From Paroedura picta (Eukaryota; Chordata; Lepidosauria; Squamata; Gekkonidae): a DNA stretch of 64,000 nucleotides. The notes under the pieces were generated by a model. It was not told the DNA's origin. It ran no database searches and saw only the letters and a list, made by a program, of their open reading frames with translations. Every line of letters starts with the position of its first letter. Position 1 is the first letter of the stretch. The stretch spans positions 29,089,001 to 29,153,000 of the forward strand of contig NC_135379.1 of the NCBI RefSeq assembly GCF_049243985.1, given 5' to 3'. This document shows, piece after piece, positions 1 through 11,001 of the stretch. A program made the translations under genes and the position numbers.

Positions 1-1118
1 TAGGGCAAAGTCCATTATTAACCACTTGATAGTGACTTGAAATTTGAACTCAGCAGGACTTGCTTTTAGGTACATGTGCCAGAGTCCCTTTCATTTATCT
101 TTGAAGTGATGAAACTTGAATTATGAAAGGCTAATCTGTAGTATTTAGAAGTCACTCATCTTTGGTTTCAGTACATTTTAGATCCATGTAAATCTGATTA
201 CAATACAGTGGATTCCATTGCCAGTTTAAGGAGAAGGAATATTAGCTTATGTAAAGTCAAATTCTGAGTCAGTAACTTGTCAATGATACATCTTAGTTCA
301 CCCGATCAATTGCCAGGAACACTTACCATACATCATGTAGGAGTTTATGATAATTGTAGTCATAATTCCATAAAGCTATGGTTTGGCCATCAGTGGCATA
401 GAAAGTCAATATTGTCCAAGAATGAGAGTGTTGGATTAGAAATTGGGAGGCCCAGATTCAAAACCCCATATTCAGACTGCCTAATGCCAGTCTCTGTCTC
501 AACCTTACCAACTCCATAGGAGAGTTGTGAAGATAAAATGGAGAAGGGAGAGTCTTGGGAACCTTGAAGAAAGAAGGGAATTAAAACGTTGCATGTAGAT
601 GAACATTTTCTATATTAGGTCAAGGAATCTATTTAACTATTCATTTCCATCTCTATGTATGCTCAGCAGAGTTCCAATAACATTCATATGATAAGTAGGT
701 ATAGAAAAATGTACATGTTCTGCTGTTTGATACCTAACTACATTAAAATAATATTATATATTTATTGATCTCAGCCTTAGTTGCTAGGGATGGAAGAGGT
801 GAGACTGTGACTTCCTATGTCATGTTTCATCAAATCCAGTCCTACAATTCCCAGGTGTTCCACTTATGAACATTGCCTGTTTACTTTAGTAGATGAGGTA
901 CTGCCTGTTTCCAAGTTGAAGTCTTAGACCTTAGCTCAGTATTCTAGGTCTGTGGTACAAAACAGCCCACAAAGAAAACCAGTTATTCTTATTATTTGTT
1001 CAAAAGTCTCACATCAAATGAAGAGCTTGAAAACAAACTCAAGGCAAAACATTCCATAAATGATTCAGCCATGATCCCCAATCTGAAAGACACCAGACCT
1101 TGAGCTAGTGGATTACAG
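1..1118. other. No feature seen
   Basis: AT-rich sequence without a recognisable gene or repeat. An 80-codon ORF at 277-519 has no family features. Confidence 0.6.
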
Positions 1119-1800
1119 CAGGGCTTCTTAAACTTTTCCCACTCAGGACCTCTTCTTTCCTGAGAAATTTTTTACATGACCCCAACTATATCTTATCCAT
1201 TTGGTGCCTATAAATGATTGTGAAACAGCCTTGGGGGGCAAACGGTCCGGCCTCTCCAGGGCCAATCAGGGTGCAGCTGGCCCTGCCCCTACAGCTCCCG
1301 CCCTCCCTGTCCGAGTTGGAATAGGGCCAATCAGGGTGCAGCCAGCTGCACCCTGATTGGCCCTGTCCCTACAGCTCCTGCCCTCCCTCACCAAACCCTC
1401 ACCCTTTGCCTTACAGACGTGCCTGGCTGTTAGAGCCAGGCACATCTCTGACTCCGCCACTCCACTTGTAGGGCCCCAGGTCAGAGGCCCGGCCGCAGGA
1501 GAGGGAGCCCTTCCCTGCAGTCTACAACGCACAGCCGTGGCCTTGCAGAGGCCCCAGGTGTGCTTTCCAGGCCGCAGGGAAGCACTCGGGCCGAGGGGGG
1601 GGGAAGAGGGAGCCCTTCCCCGTGGCCTGGAAAGCACACCCAGGGCCTGCACCGAAGCCCTCAGGCTGCCGGGAGGCGGGGGGCCCTGGGGCCCCTACAG
1701 CGTCCTCTTGCCTTTTTAATAAATGGGCTTTGCTGCTAGTAGGTATATAAAATAGCTATACAAACCAACCATTTACTGAAAATAAATCATTAAGAAATGT
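1119..1800 (+). mobile_element. hAT-like element interrupted by a Helitron
   Basis: Starts CAGGGCTTCTTAAAC, then ACTCAGGACCTC and ATGACCCC; after the Helitron it appears to resume with GTATATAAAATAGC and CATTTACTGAAAATAAATC. No matching 3' end was fixed, so the right edge is approximate. Confidence 0.45.
1191..1739 (+). mobile_element. Non-autonomous Helitron
   Basis: Begins TC after an A (1190) and ends CTAG before a T (1740), with a GGGCTTT hairpin arm just before the end: the Helitron rule of insertion between A and T without duplication. The interior is GC-rich and carries short inverted stretches around GGCCAATCAGGGTGCAG. No Rep/helicase gene. Confidence 0.65.
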
Positions 1801-1904
1801 ATTGATGTGCCACACATCTACTAGCACATTCCCTAAAATGGAAAAGATAACGGACATGATGTCTGTTGTCCTGCCTTAGGGAGTGTGCCAGTAGATGGCA
1901 GCTG

Positions 1905-2195
1905 CAGCAGTCCCACCCTCCACAGAGCAGGGCAGTCCAAGGAAGCAGGGAGGGGCCATGGCTGCCTCCAGTAGAGCTCCAAAGCTGATCCCTGGGCCTT
2001 GGAGCTCTGCCGCGACAGGGGCCACTTCCCATACCAGCCCCACCCTCCACAGAGCAGGGCAGGCTGGAGAAGTAGGGAGATGCCATGGCCACCACCAGCA
2101 GGGCCTTGGAGCTCTGCTGTGGTGATTGCCCCATTCCCAGGCTGGTCCTGCCCTCTGCACAGCAGGGCAGTCCTGGGAAGTGGGGAGACACTGCA
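1905..2195 (+). repeat. GC-rich minisatellite-like repeat
   Basis: A unit of 100-130 bp containing CCTCCACAGAGCAGGGCAG and GGAGCTCTGC occurs about two and a half times (from 1911, 2039 and 2142). Confidence 0.75.
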
Positions 2196-2339
2196 GCTGC
2201 CAATGGATGGCCACTGTGTGTGTCTGAGATGAGGGAACAGGAAGGAGATGAAGGTGGGTGGGGGATGTATGGAGGAGGGAGGGATTGAGGGGGTAGGACC
2301 AGAAAGGAGAGGTAGGTGGGCCATTCTGTCATGATGGCT

Positions 2340-3877
2340 CATCATCTTCAAAATGGACAGCACAAATGGAGGAAGGTTATGCTTTGTTGGATTGAAAGCT
2401 AGATAAAACTGCAGGGAGAAGGCTTGCATAAGCATTTTACACAAAGGACAAAGGAAAACCAGGCAAGTTTGAGAGGCTACTTAGCAAAGTCCAAAAAATC
2501 AAAGAACAACACAAGAAGAGCATGGACAGAATCCAATTCAATAATAGCCGTTTAAACCCCATTGCTCATAATGGTCTTAATAGCGTTGGAATGTCTATAT
2601 TGGATGGTAGCCAAGGCCTTTCTCCTCAACATCTTATTGTTTCACAATGGTGAAGCTAAAACCCACTCAAATACACTCAAGCCTTCTGCAAGCTGCAGTT
2701 CTAATGGGGAAGAGGTGATAGGGATAGTGATTTCATTTCTTTTTCATAAATAATTTGACAAACAACTAAGAGCTCCAACACACTTGCCAATCTAAAATCT
2801 TGTCTTCCCATAAATACTAAGTTTTTAATGACTCATAATGAAGTAATGTATTTCTAATGCATTTGAAGTCAGAGCAGTGACTCTCTTGGTTTCCAACAGA
2901 ATCCATATCTTTGTTTTGACAGCAGTGCCTAAATTTTAGATCATCCATTAAATCTGAACAACTCCAGTATGCCCTAGGAGAACAATGGATTGTCTTTAAT
3001 TGTATAGCCTATCATGACTGAAAAACTTAACAGAAGACCAGAATGCATGAAGCACTAGGCATTTGTGTTTCAGACTGTTTCGGGCTGAAATTGACGTGAG
3101 AATGGCTCGTTTCTGGCACAAAACAACCCGAATTGGGAAATGCAATTATTTAAATGGCTCAAACATCACCCTCTGAAATGCCCAAAATGTGTTTCAGAGC
3201 ATTCCTGGTGGTTTGGAGAGGCGGCCATTTAAAATTTAAAGGGGGAGCAGAGAGATGGGGAACTGCTTGTCAGTTTCCTACTTAGCTGTTTGGTCCTTAG
3301 CCCTGGGCAAAGGGGAGGGGGGAGGGGGGAAGAGACCAATGCCTAGACTCTCTACAATCATAGTGATGCATTTTACAGATGCATTGCAATATGGTTTTGC
3401 ACTTTGCAGCATGCTAAGCTTGTTGCAAAGCAAGATAAGTGAAAAGCGGGGTTATAAAGACCAGCTAGTCTTCCTCTTGACTGTCCTTTTAAGGTGTGTG
3501 TGTGGGGAAGGCCTGTGATGATGGAAGCATAGATTCAGTGCTTAGGCCACCCAGAGGTCCTCCACTGCAGCTATGAGGGTTGTGTGCATGCTGATCCTGC
3601 TGAGGAGGAGGAGGAAGGTGTCCAAGTTGGCACCCCCAACTCTTCCATGGACAAGCAGAACTAATCACTTTTTAAATCACCGTTCTCAAAAGTAGGTATT
3701 TTATTCAAAATTAAGCCAAGTAATTTTTTGGAGTGATGACTTTTTAAAAATAATATTTTGTTAAACATGTTAACATTGTGCATTTTGTAGGTGTGACATG
3801 TCTGTTCGTACTTTATGCCACGTTTTCACCACTTAAGTACTTGGACAACATTAGAAAAGTCAGTTTTTTTATTTTGT
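2340..3877. other. No gene seen
   Basis: Single-copy-looking sequence, with a G-rich patch near 3308-3335. Nothing else is recognised. Confidence 0.55.
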
Positions 3878-5072
3878 TTATTTTAGTATTTATATAACGT
3901 CCTCCCCTGAGGCTCAGGGCAGCTTACGTGGAACGCAAACAATACATGGAACTTAGTTTCTACATAACATATGAATGAACTGCAACAATAATAACATTAA
4001 CATTAGCAACAACAGAGGGTAACCGTCTATAATGGTTCAAACAGGTCCAAGGTTCAGAATAGTTGTATGGACTCCTGGGAGGGAGGGTGCAGGGACGCTG
4101 AAGATTTTGCTGATTTCGGTCAGCCTCAACCAAATGCCTGGTGGAAGAGCAGGCCTTGCAGAATTGTTTTAGCTCCGTCAGGACCCTGATCGCCTGATCA
4201 CCTCTGGGAGCTCATTCTACCAGGTAGGGGCCAGGATGGAGGAAGCTCTGTCCCTGGTTGAGGCAAAATGGGCTTCTTTAGGACCAAAGATCATTAGCTG
4301 GTTGGTGGCGACAGAGCTCTTTGAGGGGCATTGGCAGGGAGGCGGTCCCTCAGGTACACTGGGCCCTGATTGCATATGGACTTAAAGGTCATTACCAGAA
4401 CCTTTAGCCTGATCCAGAATTCAACTGGTAGCCATTGTAGTTGATGGAGGATGAGCTGGATTTGGGACTTCCATGGTGTTACTGTGAGGACCCTGGCCAC
4501 TGCGTTTTGCACCAGGTGTAGTTTCCAGATCAAGGTTAAGGGCAGGCCTGTGTATAGCGAGTTGCATAAGTCCAGTCTAGAGGTGACAGTCACATGGATC
4601 CCTGTGGGTAGGTGTTCCGGGGCCAGGTAGGGTGCTAGTACTACGGCTTGGCAGAGATGGTAAAATGCCAGCCGCGCTACCTTTGTGACCCAGGCTTCCA
4701 TTGTGAGGGAAGCATCTAGGATCACACCCAGGTTCCCGGTGGAGTGTGCCGCTGAGAGCTCCACACCATCCAGGGTGGGCAGGCACGCTTCCTCACATGG
4801 ACCCTTCTTACCCAGCCGCAGGACCTCTGTCTTTGAAGGACTAAGCTTCAGATGACTCTGCTTGAGCCATCTCCTCAATGCTTCCAGGCAGTTGGCTAAT
4901 GTTTCTGGGGAAGAGTCAGGAAGGCCATCCATCAGAAGGAAGAGTTCAGTGTCATCTGCATATTGATGACAACCCAGCCCGAACTTCTGTACCGGTTGTG
5001 CAAGAAGGTGCATGAAGATGTTGAATAAAATAGGAGAGAGGACAGCTCCCTGTGGAACTCCACAAGTAAGCT
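3878..5072 (-). mobile_element. L3/CR1-type LINE, 5'-truncated, reverse transcriptase and 3' UTR
   Basis: Minus-strand reading starts in the palm (CGVPQGAVLSPILFNIFMHL), passes the catalytic QYADDTEL and continues through LKLSPSKTEVLRLG, TSRLDLCNSLYTGLPL, KLHLVQNAVARVL and VYLRDRLP. An open frame covers 5013-4294. The 3' UTR runs to a T-rich end near 3878. Upstream of 5072 the similarity stops, as in ordinary 5' truncation. Confidence 0.9.
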
Positions 5073-5654
5073 GTCAGCGGATGTTTTCTCTCCTATTGCA
5101 ACCCTCTGTCTGTGATGGAAAAGAAAGATTTTTCTCTGGTGGTTGCACAAGGTCACTGGTGATAACAAGACTAAAAATTCACCAAATTGAAAGTCATGTT
5201 GTACTGTTTATTAAGGCCAACCAACCAATATAACTCCATCACACTATCCTATACCTCTTCATCAGGCTTGATGTTTTTAAAAAAGATTTTTCACACCATG
5301 ATCTGAAGGCTTCTTTATCCATATCCGTGGAAGAACGCTTTGCTGGCTTCAGGGAGTAGTTCTTTTAATAAAAAACACTCCCTTGCAGGAAAGAAGACAG
5401 CAAGTCTTCTATGAAGAGGAAGAATGGGACTGGGGGGAATGTAAGTTATGTTTATGTGCAGGATAGAGGTGACTAATCTCATCTCTGGGGGTAGGGGGGA
5501 GGCATAGGCTGAATTGTTAAGGCTTTTCTTCCCTAGGATATCCTTCCCCTCATTAACCACATCAAGTGAAAACAGCATTGTTTTCCTTCCCTCCTCAAAC
5601 ACTTCCTTCCTTTGCACGTTGTATGAGCTTTGCAGTTCAAACTAATTTCCTGTT

Positions 5655-5745
5655 CTTCCCAAGTTCTGACCAAGCAGTATGTGTAAGCTGCTTTGAGACT
5701 CCTTTGGATAGAGAAAAGCATCATATAAGAATCAATTCTCCTTCC
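5655..5745 (+). mobile_element. SINE 3' fragment
   Basis: TGTAAGCTGCTTTGAGACTC through AAGAATCAATTCTC, the 3' end of the same SINE family; its tail has grown into the microsatellite that follows. Confidence 0.8.
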
Positions 5746-5813
5746 TTCCTTCCTTCCTTCCTTCCTTCCTTCCTTCCTTCCTTCCTTCCTTCCTCCCTCC
5801 CTCCCTCCCTCCC
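5739..5813. repeat. (TTCC)n then (TCCC)n microsatellite
   Basis: About 12 TTCC units change abruptly to about 6 TCCC units, at the tail of a SINE fragment. Confidence 0.95.
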
Positions 5814-6021
5814 TCTCAGGTATAACTGTGAATAGAACTGCACTATTAATCATTCAAATACCACTGGACATTGTCTTGCCAGCCAAAATGTTTGTTGTTC
5901 TTCACAAGTTCAAAATCCCAACACTAGCTCTATCTGAGAAAATAGAAAATTCTGCTAATCTGAATGCTTTTTTTACTGTTAGCAAAGTTGTCAGAGGCAT
6001 ACAAGCTGCTGACTCAGGAAT

Positions 6022-6415
6022 CAGAGTTGGAAGGGGCCATACAGGCCATCTAGTCCAACCCCCTGCTCAACGCAGGATCAGCCCTAAGCATCCTAAAGCA
6101 TCCAAGAAAAGTGTGTATCCAACCTTTGCTTGAAGACTGCCAGGGAGGGGGAGTTCACCACCTCCTTAGGCAGCCTATTCCACTGCTGAACTACTCTGAC
6201 TGTGAATTTTTTTTCCTGATATCTAGCCTATATCGTTGTACTTGAAGTTTAAACCCATTACTGCGTGTCCTCTCCTCTGCAGCCAACAGAAACAGCATCC
6301 TGCCCTCCTCCAAGTGACAACCTTTCAAATACTTAAAGAGGGCAATCATGTCCCCTCTCAACCTCCTTTTCTCCAGGCTGAACATTCCCAAGTCCCTCAA
6401 CCTATCTGACATTTA
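6022..6415 (-). mobile_element. CR1 LINE 3' end
   Basis: In plus orientation it opens with the CR1 3' signature (GGCCATCTAGTCCAACCCC) and runs back into the end of ORF2, where minus-strand translation shows [20 protein letters not shown]. It is 5'-truncated like most CR1 copies. Confidence 0.9.
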
Positions 6416-7791
6416 CTGATTTAAGAAACTATTAGAGAATGGAACAATCATATATCACAAGTTCCATTCTAGACTCACACCAGTCTGTGGGGGAGTTTGC
6501 GTTACAAAAGCAGCAAGATTACTAGAAGTAAATAGGTTTATTCTTGAGTCAGTTCCACTGAATTCTGTGGGATTTTGTAGGCAAACACAGTTATGACAAT
6601 CACATGTCTCAGTCCATCTATAAAATGTAAAAAGGAGGCTCATACAGCCTCAGAGCTATGCAGGGAGTGAACAGATCTTCCATTTGCCACTCAGTTTTGA
6701 AACAGACCACCTTGCTTTGTAATTAGCTCTTTATGGTTTATTTAATGTATTTTTAGAATCCTTATTTTGAAACCCTAGAGAATTTAGAACAGTGTCTTAG
6801 ACAGAAAATTATGGTAACTCTTGTCAGCTGAAAGAAATGGCAGACTAATTGTTTAAAATTTATCAATGAAGTTAACTGCCAGTAAAACCTTTCCCTCTCT
6901 CCTTGTTGGGCTTTTACTCATCCCTTCTAGTTGTTATGCTGGATTAAAAAGGCACGTTCTTTTACATTATAGGTTTAGATTAACAGAATAGAATTGACTA
7001 TATTCAAATAACATTTTGTGGCAGGTCACAAAACATAAAATCACCAATAAAACCCATGAAATAATTCAGCAGCAGCAATGAAAAACCTCTTCCTTCACCC
7101 TCCAGCCAGCTCCAAGATGGTGGTACTTTGGTTACATATGGGGCAGACCAGATGTTTAAAGTGGGCCTATGGGGAGGGGCCCCAAGATATACATCATTTA
7201 TACACATGTGTCAGGAAGCCTGTTAGTCATAGTTTCTGAAATTGCATGTAGACACTGAAATAGACACTGTCTACATGTGTTCTTGGTTGTTTTTGGCACA
7301 GGGAAGTGTTCTCCTTGTAGAAAAAAAGTGAAGGCCTTGAAATTTCACTCCCTCATCCACTACTTTCCAGGAGTTTGGCTCCCCCTCCTGGCCCTACTGA
7401 ACAATCAATGCTCTGCTCAAATTCCTGGCCTCCTTAAAGCAGTATCCCCAATTAACCATTTTCAGAAAGCAGTTTTCTTGGAATTTAAACACATACTGTA
7501 CTGTTTGCATGAAACATTGCCAGTTCTTGGGAAATATGTTGGAGATAGCAAGCAAGTAATTTTATGCAACTTCAAACAAAACCTGTCCTCCAATTCAAAA
7601 CTTTTAGTAAATCATTACTTGGATTATGATTTGACTGGTGTGTTGATTGTTGTCCCTAAAAACAATACTGTATTATTTAACGAATCTTATCTAGAAGTGA
7701 ATTTTAACTTACTTACAGCTTCAAGACTGCTGTTTACTTATAACAACACAGCATTAAGTAGAAAAAAATGAAAACTACCTTCAATTATAAT

Positions 7792-8205
7792 GAAAGCCAC
7801 CTTGGTGTAGTAGTTAGGAGCACACCACACTTCTAATCTGGTGGAGCTGGGTTTGATTTTGTGCTCCCCACATGCAACTAGCTGGGTGACCTTGGGCTCG
7901 CCACAGCAATGATAAAGCTGTTCTGACCAAGCAGTAATATCAGAACTAGGGTTGGACACTTTGGCGCCTGACGCGGCCAGTCGCTCCTCACACAGCCAGC
8001 GCCACGCCGCGGGGGGTGGGATGGGCGCAGGCATTGGCACGGAACTCCATGCCTGTGTGTGTGCGCCCACTGATGCTCTCTCAGCCCCACCTATAAGGGT
8101 GTCTTTTGTAGGGAGAGGAAAGGGAAGATGATTGGAAGCCGCTTTGAGACTCCTTTGAGTAGAGAAAAGCACCATATAAGAACCAACTCTTCTTCTTCTC
8201 CTAAT
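7792..8205 (+). mobile_element. tRNA-derived squamate SINE, with an internal insertion
   Basis: 5' tRNA-like head (CTTGGTGTAGTAGTTAGGAG, box B-like GGTTTGATTTTG), the body GGGTGACCTTGGGCTCG, and the 3' part GAGACTCCTTTGAGTAG with a TTCTTCTTCTTCT tail. Bases 7944-8076 are a GC-rich insert that begins ACTAGGGTTG, like the hAT MITE end at 44819. Confidence 0.85.
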
Positions 8206-8215
8206 TATAATTAAG

Positions 8216-8405
8216 CCATTGTTTCAAGCCTCCAGGGGGTGAATTCCTGTGCTCAGGTAATTGATTCCACTGTTGAACAGCTCTTACCATTAAAAAGTTT
8301 TGCCTAATATTGAGCTGAAATATAATCTCTTGTTACTGAAGCCTACTAGATCTAGCTTTCCACTTTGGAACTGCAGAATTTTTGCTTGCCTTCAGATATT
8401 TGATT
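8216..8405 (-). mobile_element. Degraded CR1 LINE 3' end
   Basis: Contains TTCCACTGTTGAACAGCTCT and the AAAGTTTTGCCTAATATTGA motif typical of the CR1 3' region. Diverged and short. Confidence 0.6.
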
Positions 8406-8419
8406 TGTGCTGTTATGCC

Positions 8420-10112
8420 ACTCATCTTATCTTCTAAACGTATGCAGTTTCTTCAACAAAACTAATAAAATTCCTGCGTACATTTCCATGCAAGAATTTT
8501 TAGTGTTTAAGTTGCCACTGTACCCGTTTTGTTTTATTTACAAACATGGCTATCCACCTGTGCAGAGTATCTTTGTATCCTCTGATCCCATTCCAATCTG
8601 TCCATCCCTCTCAACCTGTAGCATGTGAGTGCTTCAGAGGACAACTAATATGAAGTATATAGTATACTTCAATTAATGCACTTTGAAATACCATTAGCCT
8701 TTTGCTGGTATTGCATTGGGCTGCGTATACTCATCTTCAGCCTGTGACTGCAGTCCTGAGATTCCTTTTACATGCTGTTTTTTGTTGTATTTTGTTAGAC
8801 TTAAAAGCTGGACTGAGATGAACAATTTTGAATTTACCAAGTATCTAGTTTCCCGTAGCCTTTTTGAAGAACTGGAAAGCATTTGCCCATTCGTAGACTT
8901 GTAGACCCTAATCCATCCTTCAGGAGATACTAGATCAAGGCACTGGCAGTACACCAGCTGGTTCCGTTAGGACACAATTTATGACTTTAATTCATTTATG
9001 GTAGCTAGGTATTTTCCTTATTCTGCATGTAACTTGAGATGCAATCCTGTTCCCTCAGCATTCACATACCTTTTGCTTGGTCCTAGAATTCACCATTTGG
9101 TAGAGACAAAGTAAAAATTGAACATTTCACTTATCCTCATTGGATCCCATGTTCCTTTCTCTTCCTTTGAATGTACCTGCAAAAAATAATTCCTTACAGC
9201 CTCAGCTCACTTTGAGCTGTATTGTTCCCAATCCCTGAAAGTCCAGGCTACTCGTTTGTAGACATCCACAGTAACCTGCCCTTCTGTCAGTTTTGATATT
9301 CAGTTAATCACTTTACTTTTTGGTACAGCCACACTGGCTTCTTTAGCTGCCGCCCATTTTTCTCATTGATATAGTTGGCAATTATTTTCATTGACTTCTT
9401 TTTCAGGAAGTTCCACCCATCTGGGACTTCCTTCTCTAACCATTTCTCTAAATGTATTCAGATAATCACCAAAAGACTTATTTCTATTGTATATTTGTTG
9501 TTTTCCAAACAAGTTACCATCATTGACATCTTCTATATAACCTTATAATTGATCAGGTAAAAGATAACTCAGTAAGCAACTAAAAATTTTGTATCAGTTT
9601 ATATGTCTCAAAACATCAGTCCATTGGTACCTTACAACTGTGCCAGAAAACCTTTATTTCACTTGCCATTTAACCAGTCTTTCCCCAGTACTATACTACA
9701 GATGATAATAATTCCAAACATTCAAGATCTTTCAATTTGGAGGGGAAATTTAATGTCCATAATTACTTTTAGATTAGAAACAAGGATACACAAAAGATTC
9801 ATTCATTCCAATTGTACAATTTATACCTGTGGTGTACTCAAGAATTTAAGCTTTCCAGCTAACAATTCAAGCTATCATTGTGCAGACAAAATATTAGAAC
9901 TGAGCTATGGGCTAAAACCAGGCCCAATGGAAGTCTTACTGTCCCTCTTAATGCATGGTTCAAGTTAGCTGGAATGCATTTGACAAATAACATATGCATT
10001 TCCCAAGCTATTAAATCAAATTATTGTCTTCAATTAAGCCCACTATATTATGCAATGGGTTTTGTTTGCCTTTGTGTCATATTTTTGTATATACTATCCT
10101 CTCACTCCAGTC
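8420..10112. other. CYCS downstream flank, no recognisable gene
   Basis: AT-rich. Short ORF-like stretches occur on both strands (for example 9603-9968 plus, and about 9370-9545 minus), but no family could be named. Part may be CYCS 3' UTR. Confidence 0.45.
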
Positions 10113-10120
10113 TTCTAATA

Positions 10121-10180
10121 CAGGGGTAGTCAACCTGTGGTCCTTCAGACATCTGGAGGACCACAGGTTGACTACCCCTG
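10121..10180. mobile_element. 60-bp hAT MITE, almost pure hairpin
   Basis: Two perfect 24-bp inverted arms (CAGGGGTAGTCAACC at the outer end) around a 12-nt loop, flanked by a perfect 8-bp duplication TTCTAATA at 10113-10120 and 10181-10188. It lies about 670 bp past the CYCS stop on the CYCS transcript side. Confidence 0.95.
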
Positions 10181-10852
10181 TTCTAATAGATACATATATA
10201 ATTTAGGCATTAAGAGGAAGTAACATTTAAGCCAATTTGTAATCCTAAACCACTTAAATGTCATAAACTACTTAAAACATTTAAATCACAAGATACTTGG
10301 TGATAAGAGTATTTCATTCTACTAAGTATTTGTTCATTATACTGCTCTAGGTAACCCCTTGAATATAGAACATTTTGTGACAGTTTTGTATGTATACTTT
10401 CATCTTCGGTGAAATAAAACAGCAAACTCACACACAGCCATGACACATGAATAACATGGCTATCACAAGCAGCTACTGAATAGTTGAAATAAAGACATAC
10501 AAAACCAGGCAAATCACGTCTTCCTGAAGTAGAGGGGTTTTTGTAAAGCCCCATTCTTTTGCTTCAGATGCACTGGAACTCATTGATAAAGAAAAAGCAG
10601 AAAAGAACATTGAGCCTTTTTTTTTTTTTAATAACATGATACATTTCAGACAGCCATCCTGACTAAACTCACTGAAGCCCAATTACACGTTTCTATAAGT
10701 TACGATACAAGTACATATCCATGATCAAAGTTCTCTCTCTGGATGAAGATTTAGTAGATGCCATGTATGTAAAAATAGAAAGTTTAAAAATCAATCTCAT
10801 CACAGAGTAATTTTCATTTGTTTGGTGAAATAAATAAGGCAGCAGATAACCA

Positions 10853-11001
10853 TTAATTAGCAGTGACACTCTTAAGGTATGCTATTAGATCTGCCCTCTC
10901 CGCCTTCTTCTTAATGCCAGCAAAGAGCATCTTAGTTCCTGGAATATACTTCTTAGGGTTTTCCAAGTACTCCATCAGTGTATCTTCTCCCCAGATTATT
11001 C
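10853..11001 (-). CDS. CYCS: CYCS coding exon 2 (last exon)
   Basis: Completes G57 and codes [11 protein letters not shown] through LKSVTAN, with TAA at 10855-10853. The acceptor is TTTTCTAG at 11003-11002 after a T-rich tract. The 3' UTR runs toward lower coordinates; I could not fix its end. CYCS 3' UTRs are known to be long in mammals, so the MITE at 10121-10180 may lie in the transcript. Confidence 0.97.

Noticed and set aside
1266-1719. Long ORFs on both strands in a GC-rich block
   Set aside because: They overlap each other in opposite strands, are low-complexity Pro/Gly/Arg-rich, and lie in a non-autonomous Helitron.
7277-7771. 164-codon plus ORF downstream of CYCS
   Set aside because: Unrecognised; AT-rich context and no conserved motif.
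9090-10090. Possible retroelement fossil suggested by ORF-like stretches on both strands
   Set aside because: The two strands give conflicting readings, no diagnostic motif was found, and nothing marks element ends.
1-10800. OSBPL3, expected next to CYCS by synteny
   Set aside because: No oxysterol-binding-protein exon could be read; it presumably lies beyond the left edge.
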